Below are positions 16,674-25,473 of a stretch of DNA of 64,000 nt, one piece after another. The stretch is from Marixanthomonas sp002364245 (lineage in GTDB: Bacteria > Bacteroidota > Bacteroidia > Flavobacteriales > Flavobacteriaceae), in NCBI GenBank assembly GCA_963973455.1, contig CAXAZF010000003.1, forward strand, positions 248,001 through 312,000, read 5' to 3'. The translations under genes and the position numbers were made by a program. Below the pieces are notes generated by a model. It made no database searches. It saw only the letters and a list, made by a program, of their open reading frames with translations, and was not told where the DNA came from. Within the stretch, counting starts at the first letter, position 1. Each line of letters opens with the position of its first letter.

Positions 16674-18920
16674 TCAAAAAAATTGTGGAGCCATATTGCC
16701 AGAATAAAAAGCGGTTAAGTTCCGTAAGATAACTTGCAAAAACTTGTTCATATCATAAGGTTTTACAATGATGTCGTTCATGCCACTGTCATATATTTCA
16801 AAGCGAAGGTCTTCTACTTCAACTGCTGTTAACGCTACAATTGGAATAGTAGAATTAAACATACGGATTTTTTTGGTCGCTTCAAATCCGTTTAATACAG
16901 GCATGTTAATGTCCATCAAAACCAAATCGAAAGTGTTTTTCTTTACCTGTTCAATAGCTTGTTCGCCGTTTTCGGCAATTGAACAGATTACTTGATTTTT
17001 CTCTAATATTTTTTTGGTAACAGCTTGGTTTATCCGGTTATCTTCAACTATTAAAATACGTTTTTTTACCAACAATTTTTTATTCAATAAGCTGTCTTCT
17101 ATTTTAGTAGCTGCTTTTTCTACTACATTAAACTTTAAGGTAAACCAAAACTCAGAACCTTCACCTTTTACACTTTTCACATTGATTTTTGAGTTGTAAT
17201 GTGCCAATAGCTTTTTTACAATGGTTAGCCCTAGCCCAGTTCCTTGATAACTATAATTTTCATTATCTACCTGTGAAAATTCATTAAAAATGCGTTCTTG
17301 ATCTTTTTCTGAAATACCAATACCCGTGTCTCTAATGTAAAAACATAATAGAGCTTCTTCGGGGGTTATTTTTTTGGGACTTATATTAATTGTTATTTGT
17401 CCGTTTTCTGTGAATTTACAGGCATTACCTACTAAGTTCATTAATATTTGAGACAATGCGATAGTATTACCTTGAAGCATTTTAGGGATTTTTTTTGAAA
17501 TCGTGACATCTAGCTTATTTCTATTCTGAAGACGCATATATTCAAAAGAAGCAGTTATTTTTTCAATAAAATCGGGAAGATGAAACGTAGTACTATGCTC
17601 TTCCAGTTTATTGGAATCAATTTTATTTATTTGAAGCACATCATTAATTAACGCTAACAAGTAATCTGCCGAAAACTTTAAGGATTTTAAATCGTTTTTA
17701 TGTCCTTTTAAAGAAGGGTCTTCCAATAAAATAGAACTTAGGCCTATTACGCCATATAATGGAGTGCGTAATTCGTGGCTCACCGTTGAGAAAAATTCGG
17801 TTTTGGAGCGAGACATCTTTTCGGCGTGCTGTTTTGCCTCTAAAAATTCCCGGTTTCGTTTTCTAAGCTCCATTACTAATTGTTTTCTTTTTCGGTAGGC
17901 TAACATGAAAATGATAAACAACAATAGTAAAACTGCCGAGATTATGTAAAGTATAGTGTTTAATGTGCTTTTGTTTCTTACAATTTCGGCTTGCAATTGG
18001 TTTTTTAGCTCGGCAGCCTCAATATCTTTTCTGTACTCTGAAACTTGAAATTTAGCTGAAACAGTTTCCTTTTGAGCGTTGTTAACATTACGAAGGTTTG
18101 TTTCTAGGTATTTGTCAAACTCCAATCTAGCTCTGTAGGCTTCATCATACCTCTCTTGTAGATAAAGACTTTTGCTAAGGGCTAAATAAGCAGATTCTAA
18201 TTCTAATGTAAGGTTTTCCTTTTTGGCCTCAATTATTGCCTTATTTAAATAGCTATCTGCTAGTTTATAATTTTTCTTTTCTATGTGGTATTCACCTGTT
18301 AAAACATCGACTCCTATAAAGTTAAAATGATTTTTGTTGAAACGGTTAAGCTTTCTAGCCTTTAAAATATTTACATACGCTTTTTTATAATCTTTGGCTG
18401 CCATTGCCGTAAGAATGGTATTGTAATAGGCATCGGCCATTCCAGCGGAATCTTTTAACTTTTCAAAAAGAGAGTTAGATTTATCGTGGTATTGTAATGC
18501 TTTTTTATAATCTAAATCTAATTCAGCATATGCATTTGCTAAATCCATATATGAAAGTGCCGTTGCGGTATCGTTCTTGGAGAGCTTTGCATACTTTTCA
18601 GCTTTTTTAAAACTTTCCTTTGCTTGAAGGCTGTCATCCAACTCTAGATAGTCATAGCCTAGATTTCGGTAGCCTTGGTGTATATAGTTATTGTTTTTTT
18701 CTTCTAGACCCTTTTTTAATAGTTCAATATTAAGTTTTAAGGATTCCAGGTATTCTCCTTTATTGTAATAAATATTGGCATTTTCCTTTAGCTCACTAAA
18801 AGTTGCTTTTTTATATAATGGTATTGAATCTAAATTTTGAGCAAAACCAGATATACAAACAATAAAAAAAGAATAAAAAAGTAATTTTTTACACATAAAA
18901 AGCTTTAATAAAAAAAACAA
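16674..18920 (-). CDS. TPR-sensor hybrid histidine kinase with receiver domain
   Basis: A 748-residue membrane sensor kinase. The N-terminal signal sequence is followed by a periplasmic region of about six TPR-like helical repeats (45-290) and a transmembrane helix (about 320-341). Then come HisKA with phosphoacceptor His382 (VSHELRTPLYG), HATPase with the N box (NLVGNACKF), DTGIGI and GTGLGL motifs (about 495-595), and a C-terminal receiver domain with phospho-Asp670 (LVLMDINMP) and Lys720. There is no DNA-binding domain, so a downstream Hpt or response regulator elsewhere is expected. An ATG at 18896 (residue 9, MCKKLLFY) gives a more ordinary signal peptide and may be the true start. Ligand unknown. 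It ends 20 bases from the Vsr gene, tail to tail. Confidence 0.9.
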   Translation of the reverse strand: MFFLLKLFMCKKLLFYSFFIVCISGFAQNLDSIPLYKKATFSELKENANIYYNKGEYLESLKLNIELLKKGLEEKNNNYIHQGYRNLGYDYLELDDSLQAKESFKKAEKYAKLSKNDTATALSYMDLANAYAELDLDYKKALQYHDKSNSLFEKLKDSAGMADAYYNTILTAMAAKDYKKAYVNILKARKLNRFNKNHFNFIGVDVLTGEYHIEKKNYKLADSYLNKAIIEAKKENLTLELESAYLALSKSLYLQERYDEAYRARLEFDKYLETNLRNVNNAQKETVSAKFQVSEYRKDIEAAELKNQLQAEIVRNKSTLNTILYIISAVLLLLFIIFMLAYRKRKQLVMELRKRNREFLEAKQHAEKMSRSKTEFFSTVSHELRTPLYGVIGLSSILLEDPSLKGHKNDLKSLKFSADYLLALINDVLQINKIDSNKLEEHSTTFHLPDFIEKITASFEYMRLQNRNKLDVTISKKIPKMLQGNTIALSQILMNLVGNACKFTENGQITINISPKKITPEEALLCFYIRDTGIGISEKDQERIFNEFSQVDNENYSYQGTGLGLTIVKKLLAHYNSKINVKSVKGEGSEFWFTLKFNVVEKAATKIEDSLLNKKLLVKKRILIVEDNRINQAVTKKILEKNQVICSIAENGEQAIEQVKKNTFDLVLMDINMPVLNGFEATKKIRMFNSTIPIVALTAVEVEDLRFEIYDSGMNDIIVKPYDMNKFLQVILRNLTAFYSGNMAPQFF

Positions 18921-19003
18921 GGTACATAATTCCGTAAAAACATCACATTTTTTTTAAAAAGGAAGTTTTTGGAGAGCTTAAATGATACTCTTATATTTAT
19001 AGC

Positions 19004-20140
19004 ATGACTTCAAAATTGCCCAACACAAAAACCTCCATTTTTAGCATAATGAGTAAAATGGCGGTAGATTTTAATGCCATAAACTTAGCTCAAGGCTTTC
19101 CTGGTTTTGAAAGTGACCCGGTCTTGATTAATCTGGTTGACAAAGCCATGAAAGATGGATATAATCAATATGCCCCTATGCCTGGGGATAAAAAATTGCG
19201 AGAGGTTATTTCAAAAAAAATTGAAAGCCTTTATTATAAAAAGTATAATGCTGACAGGGAAATTACTATTACTGCTGGTGCTACACAGGCAATTTTTACA
19301 GTAATAGCTGCTACTATCCATAAAGGTGATGAGGTGATAATTTTCACGCCAGCGTACGATTGTTACAAACCTTCAGTTGAACTTTTTGGCGGAAAAACCA
19401 TTGCAGTACAACTTCAAGCTCCTAACTATGAACCAAACTGGGATGAAGTAGCGAATAAAATAACATCTAAAACCAAGATGATTATTATTAATTCTCCACA
19501 CAACCCCAGCGGAATGTTATTTTCTGAAAACGATATGTTACAACTTCAAAAATTAGCTGAGGAAAAGGACCTTTTGGTGCTTAGCGATGAGGTGTACGAG
19601 CACATAGTTTTTGATGGGGAAGAACACCAAAGCGCAGCCAAATACCCACAATTGGCCAAACGCACTTTTATAACCGCCTCTTTTGGAAAAACATTTCATA
19701 ATACTGGTTGGAAAATGGGCTATTGCCTGGCACCAAATCATTTAATGAAAGAGTTTCAAAAAGTACATCAATTTAATGTGTTTTCGGTAAATCATCCTGT
19801 TCAAAAAGCGTTGGCAACGTATTTGCAAAATGAGGATAACTATTTGTCCTTACCTTCTTTTTATCAAAAAAAACGAGATTATTTTTTAGACTTGATTAAA
19901 GACTCCCGATTTAAGTTTACTCCATCAAAAGGAACCTATTTCCAGTTGCTTGATTTTTCTGAAATTTCAGACGAAAGAGATGTCGATTTTGCTGATCGAC
20001 TTACAAAGGAGCATAAAATTGCGACGATACCTACTTCGGTATTTAATAAAAACAACCAAGACTTTAAACAAATACGAGTTTGTTTCGCTAAAACAGATGA
20101 AGAATTAAAAAAGGCAGCAGAAATATTAAACTCAATTTAA
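19004..20140 (+). CDS. Methionine-type PLP aminotransferase (class I/II)
   Basis: A 378-residue cytoplasmic aminotransferase close to YbdL/methionine aminotransferase and kynurenine aminotransferases. Diagnostic features: NLAQGFPGFESDP near the N-terminus, TAGATQAIF, INSPHNPSGM, LSDEVYEHIVFDG, and the PLP Schiff-base lysine in ASFGKTFHNTGWKMGY. IRVCFAKTDEEL near the C-terminus includes the Arg for the substrate carboxylate. Probable role: transamination of methionine or aromatic amino acids with a 2-oxo acid, perhaps in methionine salvage. It is interesting that an omega-amidase-like nitrilase lies 3 kb downstream, since such enzymes act in sequence on glutamine-linked transamination. It is a single gene divergent from the kinase. 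Confidence 0.88.
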   Translation: MTSKLPNTKTSIFSIMSKMAVDFNAINLAQGFPGFESDPVLINLVDKAMKDGYNQYAPMPGDKKLREVISKKIESLYYKKYNADREITITAGATQAIFTVIAATIHKGDEVIIFTPAYDCYKPSVELFGGKTIAVQLQAPNYEPNWDEVANKITSKTKMIIINSPHNPSGMLFSENDMLQLQKLAEEKDLLVLSDEVYEHIVFDGEEHQSAAKYPQLAKRTFITASFGKTFHNTGWKMGYCLAPNHLMKEFQKVHQFNVFSVNHPVQKALATYLQNEDNYLSLPSFYQKKRDYFLDLIKDSRFKFTPSKGTYFQLLDFSEISDERDVDFADRLTKEHKIATIPTSVFNKNNQDFKQIRVCFAKTDEELKKAAEILNSI

Positions 20141-20198
20141 AAAACTAATATTCTACACCTACAAGTATAATTTTCCTTGATACTTTAATTACGTATTG

Positions 20199-20241
20199 AA
20201 ATCAAAATTTTGATTTTTAATAATATAAAATGGTAACTTTA
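20199..20241 (+). promoter_or_regulatory. katG promoter with overlapping 18-base palindrome
   Basis: The perfect palindrome AAATCAAAATTTTGATTT occupies 20199-20216. It contains a TTTTG -33 element (20208-20212). After 21 bases comes TAACTTTA (20234-20241), a variant of the -7 element TAnnTTTG. The palindrome overlaps the -33 position, where a dimeric regulator could act. The -7 region (AATGGTAACTTTATC, 20229-20243) recurs exactly upstream of the ankyrin gene. The regulator is unknown; an OxyR- or PerR-type protein would be logical for a catalase but the palindrome does not match a PerR box. Confidence 0.55.
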
Positions 20242-20272
20242 TCTCTGTATAGTATTAAAAATCAATAACATT

Positions 20273-22510
20273 ATGGATAATAACAGCAATAAGCAGGGAG
20301 AAGCATGGGAAGTTAACGAATCATCAGCAAAATGTCCTTTCTTAAATGGAAATTTAAACAACACAACTGGAGGGGGAAGAAGCAATAGAGATTGGTGGCC
20401 AAACCAATTAAACCTAAATATATTACGACAAAATTCATCCTTGACAGATCCTATGGATGAAGGTTTCGATTACGCAAAAGAATTTAAATCGCTCGATTTA
20501 AAAGCAGTAAAAGAAGACCTATATAAATTAATGACCGATAGCCAAGATTGGTGGCCTGCAGATTACGGTCATTATGGACCTTTTTTTATTCGAATGGCTT
20601 GGCACAGTGCAGGTACGTACCGAATTCAAGATGGCCGTGGAGGAGCAGGAACAGCACAACAGCGTTTTGCTCCTTTAAATAGTTGGCCGGATAATGCCAA
20701 TCTTGATAAAGCAAGATTATTACTATGGCCAATTAAGAAAAAATATGGTAAAAAATTATCGTGGGCAGATTTATTGGTGTTAGCAGGTAATTGTGCACAC
20801 GAATCTATGGGGCTTGAAATGTTTGGTTTTGCTGGTGGAAGAGAAGATGTTTGGGAACCCGAAGAGGTTTATTGGGGTTCAGAAACGGAATGGTTAGGAA
20901 ACGAAGACCGATTTACAGAAGATCAACTGGAAAAGCCTTTAGGGGCAGCACACATGGGATTAATTTATGTAAACCCTGAGGGGCATAATGCAAATCCAGA
21001 CCCAGTAGATGCAGCACATTACATTCGTGAAACGTTTGGCCGTATGGCGATGAACGATTATGAAACCGTAGCATTAATTGCAGGAGGGCATACCTTCGGA
21101 AAAACGCACGGAGCCGCAGATCCTGAAGAGTATGTAGATGCAGAACCGGCTGCAGCAGGTTTGGAAGCACAAAGTATGGGATGGAAAAATAAATTTGGAA
21201 CAGGAAAAGGTGCAGATACTATTACCAGTGGATTAGAAGGAGCTTGGACTAAAACACCAATACAATGGGATAACAACTTTTTTGAAACCTTATTTGGGTA
21301 TGAATGGGAGTTGTCTAAAAGTCCTGCGGGCGCTCATCAATGGAAGCCAAAAGATAATGCTGGTGCGGGAACAGTGCCTGATGCCCACGACCCTAATAAA
21401 ATGAACGATCCGTTTATGTTAACAACAGATCTTTCATTACGAATGGATCCGGATTATGAGAAAATTTCAAGACACTTTTACGAAAACCCAGAAGAGTTTG
21501 CCGATGCATATTCACGTGCTTGGTACAAACTTACACATCGTGACATGGGACCAAAAGAACGATATTTAGGTCCTGAAGTGCCACAAGAAGAATTAATTTG
21601 GCAAGACCCAATTCCTGAAGTAACTCATGAATTAATGAACAGTCAAGATATTTCCGATTTAAAATCTAAAATCTTAAATACCAATCTCTCTATTTCAGAA
21701 TTGGTTTCAACCACTTGGGCATCTGCTTCTACTTTTAGAGGTTCAGATAAAAGAGGAGGAGCAAACGGGGCACGCATCCGGTTAGCACCACAGAAAAACT
21801 GGAAAGTAAATAATCCAAAACAATTAGATAAAGTTCTAAATACGCTTGAAAGTATTCAGAAAGACTTTAACGAAGCACAATCAGGAAATAAAAATGTATC
21901 GCTAGCAGATTTAATTGTTTTAGCTGGATGTGCCGCTGTTGAAAAAGCAGCTAAAAACGCAGGTCATAATCTAAATGTGCCTTTTACGCCAGGTAGAGCA
22001 GATGCCTCAGAAGAACAAACCGATGCCGAAGCATTTGACGCTTTAGAACCACTTGCCGATGGTTTTAGAAATTATGTAAAAGATAAATATAAAGTAACTG
22101 AAGAAGAATTATTAGTTGACAAAGCACAGTTGCTTACCTTAACGGCACCAGAAATGACTGTTTTGGTAGGGGGTATGCGTATGTTGGGCGCTAATTACGA
22201 CGGTTCTAACAAGGGTGTGTTTACCGATAAAAAGGAGCAGCTTACAAACGACTTTTTTGTAAACCTACTTGATATGGGGATTACGTGGAAATCAACTTCA
22301 GAAGAGGCTAATCTATTTGAAGGTAGCGACCGTAAAACCGGTGAAACCAAATGGACAGGAACTCGAGTAGACCTTATTTTTGGTTCTAATTCCGAACTTA
22401 GAGCCCTTGCCGAGGTTTATGCTTCAGAAGATTCAAAAGAAAAGTTTGTAAAAGACTTTATAAAGGCCTGGGACAAAGTAATGAACTTAGATAGATATGA
22501 TCTTTCATAA
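20273..22510 (+). CDS. katG: Catalase-peroxidase HPI
   Basis: A 745-residue bifunctional haem catalase-peroxidase. The distal haem pocket is RMAWHSAGTYR, giving the Arg, Trp and His. The Tyr of LIYVNPEGHN and the Met of the RMAMNDYET region should complete the Met-Tyr-Trp adduct needed for catalase activity. The proximal His is in AGGHTFGKTHG. A second, haemless peroxidase-like domain follows (about 430-745), as in all KatG. There is no signal peptide, so it is cytosolic. It removes hydrogen peroxide. The ankyrin gene lies 72 bases downstream under a matching promoter, and the pair is likely coordinated. Confidence 0.98.
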   Translation: MDNNSNKQGEAWEVNESSAKCPFLNGNLNNTTGGGRSNRDWWPNQLNLNILRQNSSLTDPMDEGFDYAKEFKSLDLKAVKEDLYKLMTDSQDWWPADYGHYGPFFIRMAWHSAGTYRIQDGRGGAGTAQQRFAPLNSWPDNANLDKARLLLWPIKKKYGKKLSWADLLVLAGNCAHESMGLEMFGFAGGREDVWEPEEVYWGSETEWLGNEDRFTEDQLEKPLGAAHMGLIYVNPEGHNANPDPVDAAHYIRETFGRMAMNDYETVALIAGGHTFGKTHGAADPEEYVDAEPAAAGLEAQSMGWKNKFGTGKGADTITSGLEGAWTKTPIQWDNNFFETLFGYEWELSKSPAGAHQWKPKDNAGAGTVPDAHDPNKMNDPFMLTTDLSLRMDPDYEKISRHFYENPEEFADAYSRAWYKLTHRDMGPKERYLGPEVPQEELIWQDPIPEVTHELMNSQDISDLKSKILNTNLSISELVSTTWASASTFRGSDKRGGANGARIRLAPQKNWKVNNPKQLDKVLNTLESIQKDFNEAQSGNKNVSLADLIVLAGCAAVEKAAKNAGHNLNVPFTPGRADASEEQTDAEAFDALEPLADGFRNYVKDKYKVTEEELLVDKAQLLTLTAPEMTVLVGGMRMLGANYDGSNKGVFTDKKEQLTNDFFVNLLDMGITWKSTSEEANLFEGSDRKTGETKWTGTRVDLIFGSNSELRALAEVYASEDSKEKFVKDFIKAWDKVMNLDRYDLS

Positions 22511-22520
22511 CTAGGTAAAC

Positions 22521-22563
22521 TTTTGTTAAACCCACAGCGGAATGGTAACTTTATCATTCCGCT
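22521..22563 (+). promoter_or_regulatory. Ankyrin-gene promoter nested in a hairpin
   Basis: TTTTG (22521-22525), 20 bases, then TAACTTTA (22546-22553), the same layout as the katG promoter and inside an identical 15-base block AATGGTAACTTTATC (22541-22555). The -7 element lies in the loop of a 9-base inverted repeat (AGCGGAATG 22536-22544, CATTCCGCT 22555-22563). As RNA, that hairpin could also end or stabilise the katG message, although only three T residues follow directly. Confidence 0.5.
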
Positions 22564-22582
22564 TTATTAATTTAGATGTTAT

Positions 22583-23056
22583 ATGAGTACTATGTTATTT
22601 GATGCCATTCGAAAGGGAGAAACTGAAAATGTAAAAGAACTTTTACAGCAACATCCCGAATGGATAAACGAAAAAAATCCCAGAGGATCAACTCCTCTTT
22701 TATTAGCTTGTTATTACGGGCTTGAAGATATTTCCGAAGTGATTTTAAAACACAATCCCAATATCGATGCCCAAGATGCATCTGGAAACACTGCTTTAAT
22801 GGGCGTTTGTTTTAAAGGTCATACTAATATCGCAAAATTGTTATTAGATAATGGCGCTAATGTAAACGTGACAAACTTTAATGGTGCCACAGCCTTAATT
22901 TATGCGGCTACATTTGCTAAAAAAGATATTGTAAATCTTTTGCTTGAAAATGGCGCAGATACAACTATAAAAGACGATCGTGGCAACACAGCCATGGACC
23001 ATGCACAAATGCAAGACGCAAAGCCAATTATTGAGTTGCTCGAAAATAAAAAATAG
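22583..23056 (+). CDS. Ankyrin-repeat protein linked to katG
   Basis: A 157-residue soluble protein made of about four to five ankyrin repeats (RGSTPLLLACYYGLEDISEV, SGNTALMGVCFKGHTNIAKL, NGATALIYAATFAKKDIVNL, RGNTAMDHAQM). No signal peptide or membrane helix. In Pseudomonas aeruginosa the ankyrin protein AnkB is encoded beside catalase katB and is needed for full catalase activity; this gene's position after katG, with a shared promoter element, suggests a comparable partner role here. Unlike AnkB it appears cytosolic, as KatG is. The nitrilase gene starts 19 bases downstream. Confidence 0.85.
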   Translation: MSTMLFDAIRKGETENVKELLQQHPEWINEKNPRGSTPLLLACYYGLEDISEVILKHNPNIDAQDASGNTALMGVCFKGHTNIAKLLLDNGANVNVTNFNGATALIYAATFAKKDIVNLLLENGADTTIKDDRGNTAMDHAQMQDAKPIIELLENKK

Positions 23057-23075
23057 AAATTTAAACACATATATT

Positions 23076-23858
23076 TTGAATTCTGAAACGTTAAACGTCA
23101 CACTAATTCAATCACAGTTGCATTGGGAAGATGCCGAAGCGAATAGGCGCATGTTTTCAGAAAAAATAAATTCTATTTCTGAAGAAACCGATTTAATTAT
23201 CCTTCCCGAAATGTTTCCCACTGGTTTTTCTATGAACGCTTCAACCCTTGCTGAAGAAACAAACGGAACAACCCTAAATTGGATGATTGCTGAAGCAAAA
23301 AAAAGTAATTCAGCTATAGCCGGAAGTGTCATAGTTTCAGAAAATAATAATTTTTACAACCGCCTTTTCTTCGTGTTTCCAGACGGTAATTATAAAACTT
23401 ATGATAAAAAACACACCTTCACATTAGCAGGAGAGCATAAAACATACAGCAAAGGAACCGAACGGCTTATCGTAGATTACAAAGGCTGGAAAATTTGCCC
23501 GTTAGTTTGTTATGATCTTCGTTTTCCAGTTTGGTCTCGCAATACAGAAGACTACGATGTTTTATTGTATGTAGCAAATTGGCCCAAAAAACGAACGTCA
23601 GCGTGGGATGCCTTGTTAAAAGCGCGTGCCATTGAAAATATGAGCTATTGTATTGGGGTAAACCGTGTAGGGTTTGACGGTAATAATCACGAATACAGTG
23701 GTCATTCAGCTGTTTATGATGTATTGGGGGAACAAATTTCCACAAAAGAAAATGAAATAGAATTTATTGAAACCGTATCCTTAACAAAAGAACATATCGC
23801 TGCTACTCGGGGTCATCTAAAGTTTTTACAGGATCGGGATCGTTTTCAGTTAGAATAA
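23076..23858 (+). CDS. Nitrilase-superfamily amidohydrolase (omega-amidase, YafV-like)
   Basis: A 260-residue carbon-nitrogen hydrolase. The catalytic triad is visible: Glu in LILPEMFPTGF, Lys in YDKKHTFTLAGEH and Cys in PLVCYDLRFPVW. The overall pattern (ANWPKKRTSAWDALLKARAI, GVNRVGFDGNN, YSGHSAVYD) matches YafV/Nit2 omega-amidases, which hydrolyse 2-oxoglutaramate or 2-oxosuccinamate. The start is set at TTG 23076. An open frame extends upstream to 22980 but overlaps the ankyrin gene in another frame and encodes nothing family-like, whereas the TTG start gives the normal length of about 256. The 3' end overlaps the convergent Big_5 gene by 56 bases. Confidence 0.88.
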   Translation: MNSETLNVTLIQSQLHWEDAEANRRMFSEKINSISEETDLIILPEMFPTGFSMNASTLAEETNGTTLNWMIAEAKKSNSAIAGSVIVSENNNFYNRLFFVFPDGNYKTYDKKHTFTLAGEHKTYSKGTERLIVDYKGWKICPLVCYDLRFPVWSRNTEDYDVLLYVANWPKKRTSAWDALLKARAIENMSYCIGVNRVGFDGNNHEYSGHSAVYDVLGEQISTKENEIEFIETVSLTKEHIAATRGHLKFLQDRDRFQLE

Positions 23859-25452
23859 ACGTTTCGTTTAAACTCCAATTGGCCCGAACTTCCAATTGTG
23901 TGGGGTAGTATAAAATGCGTTCAGGTTGCTGTCGTGTTAAAAAATTTCCTGTATCCCAGATTCCATTCTCGTTTTCATCATAAATAATCCGAACGTAATA
24001 TTTTCCTGGGTTTATGTTTTCAAATAAGACAGGTTTTTGTTCGGTTATATATTCTTCTAAAGTTACATTGAACTTACTATCCACCAATTGAATAATTACA
24101 GGAAGCTGATTTAGATTCTCCAACGTGACATTCAACGTTCCATAATCTGAAACTGCTTTCGTGCGTAAAGTATAATTTAAAGTGTCGTTGGTTGCTTCAT
24201 AAAAATCGGTTATGGCACCGGGTAGTAATTGTACTTGGTATGTTTTTCCTTCAGTTTTAGGGAAAAATAATTGAGCAATATTGTATTTTTTATTGATTGC
24301 CATTCTAGGTTCTATATTAAGAGAATCATTGTCTAAAATGGTGATCTTTTCCGTATTAAAAGATTCAAAAGGTGTGTTAACTAATAACTTTAGGGTGTCT
24401 TTAGGCAGTACAGTTCCAGCATTAATAGCCGATATATTAAGTGAGTCTTTATATAATTCTTTGATTCTTACAGTTAGAGTATCAGTAAAATCTTTGTTTT
24501 TAGCCAAGAAGAGTAATGAGTCGTTTTCGACTTCAGGTTTAAACCAATAATGAAGTGTGTCTTTTTTCAAGTCGCGGTATGTTTTGTACTCAAAATTTGC
24601 CGGTACCTCTGAAAGCAATTCTACTTGCAGGCTATCGGCAATACCTTCATACCCAAAAAGTATATGGTTTTTTGCTTGGTATTTGGGTCGTGCAATTAGG
24701 TATTCGGGCGTTTCTTTAAAAAGAGTTAAGGTGTAAGTGCTATCTGAAGGAAGTGTGATAAATTTTTCAGCAAAACCTACTTTGTCGTTTATAGGTTGAA
24801 AAGTATAGTCGTTATTGTTCTCTTTTAAAGCCATTAAAAGATACTTTCCTTCTTTTACATTGGTAATTTCAAAAATACCGGTGCTATCTTTTGTTGTGGT
24901 GATGTATGTGGGCTTTTCTGAAAAAACCAAAGTGTCATTAAACGCTTCATCTACTTCATAAAGCATAACCGTTGTTGGTATCTCTGGACTTGGTAATAGC
25001 GCATCTTGCACGCGCCCTTTTACTTTAAGGCTGTCAATATAGCTTCCGGTAGAGAACACATATTTATAATATTCAAATGGGTTTTCCTCATTATTATCTA
25101 CAATACTTCGCCCAAAGTTAATAGAGTAGGTAGTGTTTTCTTTTAAGGTATCATCAATTTGAATACGCAACGTTTTTGAAGTGCTCAACGGGGTGATGTT
25201 GGGCGGATATTTAAGTGGCGGGGAAATAATTAAATTCTTCTGAAGGTCTTTCAGTTTTATATATTCATCAAAATAAATACTTATTTCATCTCCGTCAAAG
25301 TTCGTCGTGTAATTTTCAGGAACGCTCCTAACGATTACAGGAGGGATAGTGTCACGCTCACCACCAGAAGGAGAACCTTTTTTGGCACACTCTACAAACG
25401 ATAGAGAAAACAATAATAGAATGGGAATATATAATAACCTGCTTTTCATCAA
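23803..25452 (-). CDS. Ig-like (Big_5) domain lipoprotein
   Basis: A 549-residue lipoprotein; the lipobox ends at about Cys22 (LSFVEC), followed by AKKGSPSGGERDTIPP. The N-terminal domain (about 35-135) matches bacterial Ig-like domain 5: PPVIVRSVPENYTTNFDGDE, FDEYIKLKDLQKNLIISPPL and the YSINFGRSIVDNNE strand. The remainder is repeated beta-sandwich sequence, including a carboxypeptidase-regulatory-like segment (GIFEITNVKEGKYLLMALKE) and a C-terminal one (FENINPGKYYVRIIYDENEN). The family is common in Bacteroidota, with no assigned function; periplasmic or inner-leaflet outer-membrane location is likely. The comF gene lies 21 bases upstream on the same strand, so they may be cotranscribed. 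Confidence 0.8.
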   Translation of the reverse strand: MMKSRLLYIPILLLFSLSFVECAKKGSPSGGERDTIPPVIVRSVPENYTTNFDGDEISIYFDEYIKLKDLQKNLIISPPLKYPPNITPLSTSKTLRIQIDDTLKENTTYSINFGRSIVDNNEENPFEYYKYVFSTGSYIDSLKVKGRVQDALLPSPEIPTTVMLYEVDEAFNDTLVFSEKPTYITTTKDSTGIFEITNVKEGKYLLMALKENNNDYTFQPINDKVGFAEKFITLPSDSTYTLTLFKETPEYLIARPKYQAKNHILFGYEGIADSLQVELLSEVPANFEYKTYRDLKKDTLHYWFKPEVENDSLLFLAKNKDFTDTLTVRIKELYKDSLNISAINAGTVLPKDTLKLLVNTPFESFNTEKITILDNDSLNIEPRMAINKKYNIAQLFFPKTEGKTYQVQLLPGAITDFYEATNDTLNYTLRTKAVSDYGTLNVTLENLNQLPVIIQLVDSKFNVTLEEYITEQKPVLFENINPGKYYVRIIYDENENGIWDTGNFLTRQQPERILYYPTQLEVRANWSLNETFILTENDPDPVKTLDDPE

Positions 25453-25473
25453 GACAAAAATAACGATTCTTTA

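Noticed and set aside
22980..23075. Upstream extension of the nitrilase frame to an ATG
   Set aside because: It overlaps the ankyrin gene in another frame and adds 32 residues absent from YafV-type enzymes; TTG 23076 gives the normal length.
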